A stretch of DNA of 64,000 nucleotides from Nitzschia sp. DOCU1. Taxonomy: Eukaryota > Bacillariophyta > Bacillariophyceae > Bacillariales > Bacillariaceae. The notes under the pieces are model-generated. The model was given only the letters and a program-made list of their open reading frames with translations. It searched no databases and had not been told where the DNA came from. The translations under genes were made by a program, and so were the position numbers. Positions 9,527-17,078 of this stretch are shown here, piece after piece. Where the stretch lies: positions 682,001-746,000 of the forward strand of contig OX595988.1 of assembly GCA_951394045.1 (NCBI GenBank). Direction: 5' to 3'. How positions within the stretch are numbered: the stretch's first letter is position 1; every line of letters begins with the position of its first letter.

Positions 9527-10583
9527 AGGCGGCGGTGTTGTTGTTGGAAGCAGGAATCGCGGCGCTGTTATTGGAAGCAGGAATCGCGGCGGCGTTGTTA
9601 TTCGAAGCAGGAAAGGCGTTGGACGGAATAGAGGCGGCGGCGTTGTTATTGGAAGCAGGAATCGCGGCGTAATTCGAAGTAGGAATCGCGCTGGCATTGT
9701 TATTCGAAGCAGGAAAGGCGTTGGACGGAACAGAGGCGGCGGCGGCGCTGTTATTGGAAGCAGGAATCGTGGCAGCATTGTTATTCGAAGCAGGAACGGC
9801 GTAGGAAGGAATAGAGGCGGCGGTGTTGTTGTTGGAAGCAGGAATCGCGGCGCTGTTATTGGAAGCAGGAATCGCGGCGGCGTTGTTATTCGAAGCAGGA
9901 ACGGCGTTGGACGGAATAGAGGCGGCGGCGGCGTTGTTGTTGGAAGCAGGAATCGCGGCGTAATTCGAAGCAGGAATCGCGCTGGCATTGTTATTTGAAG
10001 CAGGAAAGGCGTTGGACGGAATAGAGGCGGCGGGGTTGTTATTGGAAGCAGGAATCGCGGTGGCACTGTTATTGGAAGCAGGAATCGCGGAGGCATTGTT
10101 ATTGAAAGCAGGAACGGCTTTGGACGGAATAGAGGTGGCGGCGTTGTTATTGGAAGCAGGAATCGCGGCGCTGTTATTGGAAGCAGGAATCGCGGCGGCG
10201 TTGTTATTGGAAGCAGGAATTGCGGCGTTGGCGTTGTTATTCGAAGCAGGAACGGCGTTGGATGGAATAGAAGCGGCGGTGTTGTTATTGGAAGCAAGAA
10301 TCGCGTAGGCGTTGTTATTCGAAGCAGGAATAGAAGCAGTGGCAAGACGACAACCATCGCTCACGGGCCCAATGTGTTGGACACCATTTGAGGTAGGCGG
10401 AGTCGTTCGAGCCTTCTTTCTCCTTGGCTTGTCAGGGTCACGGTCATCGTCATCAAAAGGATCGTCAAGTTGTCGTTTGGCTGCAAAAACAATAAACGGT
10501 CGCCCAAAGAGATACTCGAGGAAGCGAGAAACAAGAGACGTTGCCACATGAATGGCGATTGATTCGAAAGTGGTGGACTCCAT
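9426..10583 (-). CDS. Asn/Ala/Ser-repeat ORF inside the transposon (385 aa)
   Basis: The frame starts at 10583 and reads through the whole minisatellite. The first ~90 residues are non-repetitive and include an acidic patch (DDPFDDDDRDPD) followed by PRRKKART, which resembles a nuclear localisation signal. The remainder is an irregular array of ASNNNAAAIP and SIPSNAVP units. The stop is at 9426, antisense to the transposase core. The repeat keeps several other frames open too, so length alone is weak evidence. The unique N-terminus is the best argument for a real gene. It may be a second transposon gene or captured host sequence. Confidence 0.4.
   Translation of the reverse strand: MESTTFESIAIHVATSLVSRFLEYLFGRPFIVFAAKRQLDDPFDDDDRDPDKPRRKKARTTPPTSNGVQHIGPVSDGCRLATASIPASNNNAYAILASNNNTAASIPSNAVPASNNNANAAIPASNNNAAAIPASNNSAAIPASNNNAATSIPSKAVPAFNNNASAIPASNNSATAIPASNNNPAASIPSNAFPASNNNASAIPASNYAAIPASNNNAAAASIPSNAVPASNNNAAAIPASNNSAAIPASNNNTAASIPSYAVPASNNNAATIPASNNSAAAASVPSNAFPASNNNASAIPTSNYAAIPASNNNAAASIPSNAFPASNNNAAAIPASNNSAAIPASNNNTAASIPSYAVPASNNNAAAIPASNNRPDTLPHLHSS
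9458..10335. repeat. GC-rich minisatellite with higher-order structure
   Basis: The basic unit, about 30 bases, is GTTGTTATTCGAAGCAGGAA followed by TCGCGGCGGC. It alternates with a variant carrying GGCGTTGGACGGAATAGAGG. Larger blocks repeat: the run starting GAACGGCGTAGGAAG at 9506 recurs at 9794, a 288-base period. Units vary by in-frame multiples of three, so the minus-strand frame stays open throughout. Confidence 0.85.
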
Positions 10584-11231
10584 GAGGACAAATCAACAAT
10601 CAAATGGAAGATGGACTGAGAAATGGTGAATTGTTGTGTTGGTTTGGAGTGAAATTTGGAGATGCATTTGGCAAATTTTGGTAAGGATTGGGGCCGCAAG
10701 ACCGCAATGGAATGCAACATGGCCGTTCGAGATACTCAACAGACACTGTAAGACGGTTGGATGGTCATGTGCACTCAACAGACGGAAGCACACTCGAAAT
10801 TTAGGCGGGCTGTCACCGAAATTTGATGAAATAAGAGTAAAAAGGAGCCATACATGATTCAATCGTCCTCTGAGACGTCTGAGACGTTGTCATTGATCTA
10901 ATTGAAGGAAACTTACATAGGCACAATTAGTGGATGAAATTTTTGGGGAAGAGGCGGGAAATTGGTACCATGGTAGGCACTTACACCATGGTTCTACCGG
11001 TACTTGTTGTAGGGGTGCATCAAGGGCCATCATCGTCTGAATGATGATGAGGATGATGAGTAATGCAATGATAAGACGTGCTCTAGAGAATGATGGACAG
11101 GCGAGCGTCGCTTTTGAATTTGAAAAGTTGGGAAAAAGACAGGCGCGTAAGCGAGGGTCTTCTGTAGCTATGACGGTGGTCGAGGAATCAATTTGGGGGG
11201 AGGGGGGTCTGTCCGTCATCTGTCCGTCAAT

Positions 11232-11273
11232 AGGTTATGAGTACGCCGTTTGCGGTGGCGTTTAGTCAGAATC
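11232..11273 (-). repeat. Right terminal inverted repeat
   Basis: This 42-base repeat is inverted relative to 8438-8479, with one mismatch. Confidence 0.8.
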
Positions 11274-11602
11274 AGACTGAGTCTACCGTACCAGGTATTA
11301 TACAGTAGGAGAAGGGACACTTTTTCCTTCGGGGCTCACCTTGGTTGCGATACTGATTGCGTCATCCATGTTCTCTTACCTGAAATAGCGTGAATTCTTC
11401 GTCGTTTTATTAAAGGATGAGTTTTTCCGAAGCTTCGCCTTACATTGAATCTAATATTCCGTGTTTCAATGTTCACATAACAAGTGCCAATAGGTACAGT
11501 ACCGGTAGACTCCTTGCTGCACGATCGAAAGGATTGTAGCTTACGGGTTTCCATCCAAATGAGCTCACAATTTCCAAATCAACCAAACTCAAAAAGCATA
11601 CA
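11274..11602. other. Spacer between transposon and next gene
   Basis: I see nothing beyond presumed promoter sequence for the gene at 11603. Confidence 0.5.
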
Positions 11603-12169
11603 ATGTATCCTAACACCAGAATCAGCTCTTTGATCGTAAGACATGCTTGCGAAGCAATCGTCGACACTTCTGAAGAGTTGCAAGAAGTGAGCAGCACCCA
11701 CAAAAGTCTCTGTGTCGTTGGCCGCAAGCAAAGATCCCTGGATCATCAAGAAGAGAGCAGACCGGCATCACCTAGACAGGTTTCATTCTCGGCTACCTGC
11801 CAAGTTCGAATCGGGCTTTCTCTCGAAAGCTACACCACAGACGAGATCGGCTCGTGTTGGTACAGCGAGAAAGACTACTCCAGGATCCGGCAAAGATGTC
11901 TTTACATCATTTCCAAGATCGAACAAGGGACGTCAAAGAGAGTTTGTGTGAGAGGTCTTGAGCGTTATACTCCAGAGGAAGCGTCGGAGCGCGAGCTCGT
12001 TCGTGTTGAGACTCGCCTTGCGGTACTTCAAAAGCAGAATGAGCAGCAGGGGGGAGGACGCCTTGGATTTGACGAGGCGATCGCACATAGCTACCGACAA
12101 GCAGGGGCATCATATTGCCAACTCTATGCTCACCGCGTTGCATTGCAGGACCGTGCTGCTGTCCTGTGA
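11603..12169 (+). CDS. Diatom-type RVSF/WYRGHEY family protein, copy 2 (188 aa)
   Basis: This is a paralogue of the gene at 4723-5346. The shared core starts near residue 57 with RQVSFSATCQVRIGLSLESY, continues with TTDEIGSCWYSEKDYSRIRQ and RVCVRGLERYTPEEASERE, and ends in a helical tail with AHSYRQAGASYCQLYAHRVA. The N-terminus differs and contains a Ser-rich linker. No catalytic motif, signal peptide or membrane segment is visible. The two copies lie on the same strand on either side of the Mutator-like element, which suggests a local duplication later invaded by the transposon. Function is unknown. Confidence 0.75.
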   Translation: MYPNTRISSLIVRHACEAIVDTSEELQEVSSTHKSLCVVGRKQRSLDHQEESRPASPRQVSFSATCQVRIGLSLESYTTDEIGSCWYSEKDYSRIRQRCLYIISKIEQGTSKRVCVRGLERYTPEEASERELVRVETRLAVLQKQNEQQGGGRLGFDEAIAHSYRQAGASYCQLYAHRVALQDRAAVL

Positions 12170-12438
12170 CGAGCTTAATCCAACTGGTGCACTAGCACCG
12201 AACTTTGTATCATAATAGAAGACCTAGAGCTGTATTCGAATGCCGATTGTGCTAAGAATGTACAATTAGAGTGCCAACGAACTGTTTGGAGCAGTATTAG
12301 CCAAGAACGGCACCCAGCAGTTCTTGTATCGATTAATGTTTACAAGCTATTTTAAAGTTGCTGAACGTCGCTGGTGCACTGCACCTGTTTTATATCATGG
12401 CGAAGAACGAAACCGCAATGCATCCGCCGTTCATGAAG

Positions 12439-15400
12439 CTACTGGAATGCATCCGGCTCTTTCTTCGGAGGGTCATCAAGTTTCGGTAAATCTCCGTACG
12501 TCGCCTGATAATCCAGACTTTCTTTGCTAATTCCGGAATCCTCGTCCACGTCGATTGTTACAGATTTCCCGTCAAGCATTCGTTTAATCTCAACAACGCG
12601 CTTACCCGAGTTTGGATCTTTCAGGTTGATAGAAACTGCATCGCCTTGGTCGATAAATTCACTCATGATGGCTTCGGCTAGCGTGTCTTCCAAATAGCGC
12701 TGAACAGCCCGTCGGATGGGTCGAGCACCATAAACACTTGAAACTCCCAGGGCTTCTCTAGTCACGACCTCCGCTATGTTGTCAGAGACCGTCACCTTGA
12801 TGTTCTGATCGTCCTTTGTCCGCTCCACCGTTGCCGCAATCAGGTTCTTGGAGATCTCCTTGAGATTTTCATAGGCCAATGGAGCAAAAACAATTATTTC
12901 GTCGATACGGTTCAATAACTCTGGCCGCATGGCTGCTTCAAGGGCGCCCTTGACCACATCCGTTGTCAGTGCTGCCTCATCAATACCGGCGTCAGCAGTC
13001 GATGCTGCTTGCATGATCTCTCTACTTCCAATGTTCGAGGTCATGACAAAGATATTGTTCTTGAAGCTAACCCTACGCCCCTTTCCATCCGTCAGAGTCC
13101 CCTCGTCCATAATTTGGAGCAAGATATTGAGGACATCCTCGTGAGCCTTTTCGACCTCGTCAAAGAGGATGACTGAGTGGGGTCTTCTACGCACTTGCTC
13201 CGTCAACTGACCACCTTCTTCGTAACCCACGTAACCAGGAGGTGCCCCAATGAGCCGACTTGTCGAGAACCGGTCCATGTACTCGCTACCGTCGATTCGA
13301 ATAATGTCCTTCTCTGATCCGTAGTAGATATCTGAGAGACCTTTGCACAACTCGGTTTTTCCTGTGGAAAAAATGAATGAAATCGTCAGCTTATGTCAAC
13401 GCGTTATCACCTGCGTGGACCATCAACCTTGTTCTATCCACTCACCAACACCCGTTGGTCCGCAAAAAAGTAGGCTAGCGACCGGCCGTTTGCCATCGCG
13501 CATTCCACTTCGAGCACGTCGAACCGCCTTGGCTACGGAACGGACAGCAGGAGACTGCCCCTTGATGCGTTTTTCCAATTCTTGCTCCAGATTTTTTAGG
13601 CGAGCCTTCTCTCCTGTGTCCAGCTTCCCAAGAGGAATGCCCGTAATCTCAGAAATGACCTCGGCAATGGCATCTTCCGTAACATAAAACGACTCCCCTT
13701 CTTCGGCCATTTTCACCATGGATCCGGCTTCGTCGATCAGGTCTATCGCCTTATCTGGAAGATACCTATCGGTAATGTAACGATTCGACAATTTTGTTGC
13801 CGCCAGCAAAGCGTTGTAGGTGTACTCGACCCCGTGGAACTCTTCGTATTTTGGTGAGATGGCGGCCAAAATGTCCAACGTCTCAAAGACTGTGGGTTCC
13901 TTCACTTCCAAGGGTTGGAATCGTCGTTCCAGTGCACCATCGCGCTCAATGTATCTTCGGTACTCGGGAGTGGTAGTGGCACCCAAGAGTCTCAGTTCAC
14001 CTCTCGCCAGCGCCGGTTTCAAAATGTTGGCGGCATTCAAGGCACCATCACCACCGCCTCCTGTGCCGATCAAGTTGTGGATTTCATCAATAAACAAAAT
14101 GACATTGTTCTTGGATGCTTCTTCAATCAAACTCTTGATTTTCTTTTCAAAGTCTCCGCGATTGCCGGTTCCAGCCACCAACCCCGCCAACTCGATGCTG
14201 ATCAATCTGGCTCCCAAGAGCGACTTGGGACAAGGCGGAAGCTCATAGTCTACCATTTCCATACCACCACCTGCCTCCATGCCACCATTGGCTTGGTCCT
14301 TCTTGTTTCCACGGTTCAAAATGTTTCCAATGCGCTGTCGGATTTTGGTAGCAGGTTTTTCCTGTTCGACCATTTCGTCGAGTTCTCTCAATCCATTGGC
14401 CAAGACTTGAGCGATGCCTTCTGCCACGGCCGTCTTTCCGACGCCTATAGAAGAAGAATCATGAGCAGCCTGCTGTGTGAGAATCACGAATGGCAGACAC
14501 ACCGGCTGCACTAATATCAAACTAATACTCCCAGTTTCGTACCTGGATCTCCAATCAAGCATGGATTGTTCTTGCGTCTTCGTCCCAAAGTTCGAAGTGC
14601 CGTCCGAATTTCTTGGTCTCGTCCAAACACAAAATCCAACTTTCCTTCCAATGCCATTTGCGTCAAGTCGACTCCCACTTCACTGAGCGTATTGGTATTG
14701 CCGGCTCTTCCGCCAATAACGACTTGATCCCGGATGACCAAATCATCATCACTGCTTGTAACTGCAGTCATGGGCAAGGCATTGATCAAGTCATCACAAA
14801 ACTGCGATACACTAAAGTTGTTTTTGCTTCGTTGCTTGAGTGCCGCAATATCTCCCAAAACTTCCAATACAGGAACAGTATCAATGGGTTTCCCATTATT
14901 ATTGTATCCCATTAATGCCAAGAGTACATGTTCCGATCGAAGCGTTTTACTTTCCATACGTTCGGCAATTTGCATGGCCTTGTTGAGTAATACCCGCGAG
15001 TCTTCACTAAACGACAATGGTTCTTTGGTAGGATTCGGGCCATTCATGGTCACGTCGGGTTTGTAGGTCAATGTTCGAATGGCAGCGTCTTTGACTCCCT
15101 CAAAGTCAATTCCATATTTTGCCAGAGTTTGTGCGGCACGTTCTGGTTTGGCGACTATACCCGCAAACAAAATCTCGGTCCGAAGAACTTGAAGTCCTAA
15201 TTCATTGCCTAAATCATGAGCTTCCTTGATAGCTTGAACACAGTCATTGGACATGCGATCAAAGACCATGGATAATGTTGATGTAGTAGTAGGACGATGA
15301 CGCCCCGCAGACGAGGAACGCCAGAGATGCCTTGTGGACGACGACGACGAGACAAAGATCCCATGGCGGCTCTGCGGCGTACCCGAAATGGGCCGTGTGA

Positions 15401-15485
15401 TTTGCCGATTACTCCACGAGGAAAAGGCATCAGTGACGAGAAGGAGCCACGGCGTGCTGCTCAAGCAAAAAAGGACAAACTTCAT
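12439..15485 (-). CDS. Plastid-type ClpC-like AAA+ unfoldase (954 aa, three exons)
   Basis: Exons are 15485-14543, 14444-13446 and 13361-12439; introns of 98 and 84 bp have GT-AG ends. Each intron cuts a Walker A loop: [15 protein letters not shown] in the first ATPase domain and GPTGVG/GKTEL in the second. Other landmarks are two Clp N-repeats (residues ~85-230), [40 protein letters not shown] and [13 protein letters not shown]. The start at 15485 gives a signal peptide ending [10 protein letters not shown], an ASAF-like plastid cue; an ATG at 15536 adds 17 residues. About 45 extra residues follow the first Walker A, and no long ClpB middle domain or clear UVR motif is seen. It probably unfolds plastid proteins for Clp proteolysis or import. 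ClpP partnership is inferred. Confidence 0.88.
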
Positions 15486-15918
15486 TTGTCTGACGGGAAA
15501 CGAATTCTGCAATATACTACGACTCGTTTCGTTCAATGCTTTGCTCCAACAACCAAAAGACGCAATGTGCCAAAAGTTGTGTGTGTGTCATGGTCCAAGC
15601 ATAGAGAGGCGAGAAAAAGATACGACGTGTTTTTTGGCTGGCAAGCTGGTTTGGTCGGCGTGCTCGCCACGCTCCTCTGCTGACGTCGATCGGATGACGT
15701 CTGCAAATAGATCTCCAGGTTTTTTGTCGATTTTGCAAAGAAAGTCCAACCGTGGTCGGACAAGTCAAGTCGCTTCCATCGGATGGCTGGCGCGCCATCC
15801 TCCATTTTGCTCCACAACAAGAATGAATCGAAACAACCTCTTTCTCGACCATGATCGTTTCCGCCGCCGTTCCGTAATGCTATGATACAGTACTGCTAAT
15901 TCGACGCTCCCTCCTTCC
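15486..15918. promoter_or_regulatory. Divergent intergenic region
   Basis: This spacer lies between the Clp gene (minus) and the methyltransferase-like gene (plus) and must hold both promoters. No motif can be named. Confidence 0.4.
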
Positions 15919-17013
15919 ATGGCTTTGATTAATCGCCCTGGTAGTAGTAGTAGTAGTAGCCATGGTGGTGTCCTACTGTACTGTTGGAAGAGACGACGTT
16001 GGAGTTCCATGCCACTGCTTTTTTCGCTGTCATTGCTGGTCCTCTACTCGGGGTATTGGACCCTGTGGATGGTAGATCCTTTGCTAAAAGAAGAAGCCAT
16101 GGATCAACACAATCAAAGACGCAAGTCTTCTACAATCGACCCACGCTTTGCCTGTAATGCAGACTTGATTCTCAATAATGGCGTGAAGGCGACATGGAAG
16201 TCCATTGACGACAAAGTCGCACGTTTTCCAAAAGCGCCCGTTTCGGGTGGCATCTTTTTGTATCCCCGACAAGCCTCCTTGTTGACAAGCCTCATCCAAT
16301 CCATGACATTCAGCCTCCATCGTCCAGTGACATTATGTGAGACGGGCTTTGGATCGGGACATTCCTTGGCATTGTTTGCTCATGCTTCAGCAGCAGCCAA
16401 ACTGCACATTTTGAGTTTTGACAAGTTTGATCGACCCTATCAACTAAAGATTTGGAAGCAACTCAATCAAACTTTTCAAAATTTAGATTATATTGCTGGG
16501 AATTCTTGCAAAACAGTACCCGGTATATTGTCCGGTCAACATGAATGGAAGGGACCAGGATTCTCTACTTCTCTGGTGCACAAACATGCAATTCAGTGTG
16601 ACATTTTACATGGATCTTCCTTGTGTCCCACGGACAATATTGATTTGGTAGAACATGCTCCTTGTGGAGCATTGCTCACATCGACCGCCATGGGTTCGTT
16701 GAAGGATCCAGCCGTATATTTTGGACCGAACGCACAATGGCGACAGTTGCGTCAACGGGGTTGCATCACGCAACCCGTCTGTTGGCAAGAAGAAGCCTTG
16801 CAACTGGATCGAAATTTTGTCTTTGCGGGACAAGGATCGACACATGCACATCAATTTTGCATGGCCATGACTACGGGAAAGTGTCGGTCGAAGAATAGTA
16901 GTAGAAACGACCAGGAAGAAGCATCATCCTGTTCGACGGATCTGTACGAGGTTGTCTCCAAACTGGCATTGGAGCAGTATTGCCCGCAATTTCAAATTGC
17001 AGCTCCTCCCTAG
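15919..17013 (+). CDS. Type II membrane protein with class I SAM methyltransferase-like domain (364 aa)
   Basis: A TAG microsatellite gives a poly-Ser run near residue 10. The signal anchor follows at about residues 31-52 (PLLFSLSLLVLYSGYWTL). The luminal part contains GGIFLYPRQASLLTSLIQSM and then VTLCETGFGSGHSLALFAHA, a motif I glycine loop. LHILSFDKFDRPYQ fits the acidic end of strand 2. The remainder is Cys-rich (NSCKTVPG, LCPTDN, GCITQPVCWQ), consistent with disulfides in the secretory pathway. I recall similar diatom hypotheticals. The substrate is unknown. It is the first of three adjacent genes for membrane-anchored modification enzymes and converges with the next gene, their stops 65 bp apart. 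Confidence 0.65.
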   Translation: MALINRPGSSSSSSHGGVLLYCWKRRRWSSMPLLFSLSLLVLYSGYWTLWMVDPLLKEEAMDQHNQRRKSSTIDPRFACNADLILNNGVKATWKSIDDKVARFPKAPVSGGIFLYPRQASLLTSLIQSMTFSLHRPVTLCETGFGSGHSLALFAHASAAAKLHILSFDKFDRPYQLKIWKQLNQTFQNLDYIAGNSCKTVPGILSGQHEWKGPGFSTSLVHKHAIQCDILHGSSLCPTDNIDLVEHAPCGALLTSTAMGSLKDPAVYFGPNAQWRQLRQRGCITQPVCWQEEALQLDRNFVFAGQGSTHAHQFCMAMTTGKCRSKNSSRNDQEEASSCSTDLYEVVSKLALEQYCPQFQIAAPP

Positions 17014-17078
17014 CTAGTGGTAACAAGAACTGTAATGACTTTGTTGGCATGGTGGTTGCTATCTTTAAACTACTATTG

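Larger units (their letters stand above)
8438..11273. mobile_element. Mutator-like DNA transposon, 2.8 kb, with terminal inverted repeats
   Basis: The ends are inverted copies of one another. 8438-8479 matches the reverse complement of 11232-11273 at 41 of 42 positions, with core GACTAAACGCCACCGCAAAC. Between them lie a broken MULE-type transposase, a large minisatellite and an antisense ORF. I could not find a convincing 8-11 bp target-site duplication outside the repeats, so the insertion is probably old or its flanks have drifted. The transposase is too short and frame-broken to be active, so the copy appears non-autonomous. Confidence 0.75.

Noticed and set aside
9435..10308. Plus-strand Arg/Gly- and Leu/Ala-repeat ORFs
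   Set aside because: They are by-products of the minisatellite's composition and have no unique sequence of their own.
9426..10583. CRISPR array
   Set aside because: The repeats are coding-like, without constant spacer/repeat alternation, and the genome is eukaryotic.
15297..15885. Plus-strand ORFs overlapping the 5' end of the Clp gene
   Set aside because: They are antisense to the presequence and promoter region and have no coding signals.
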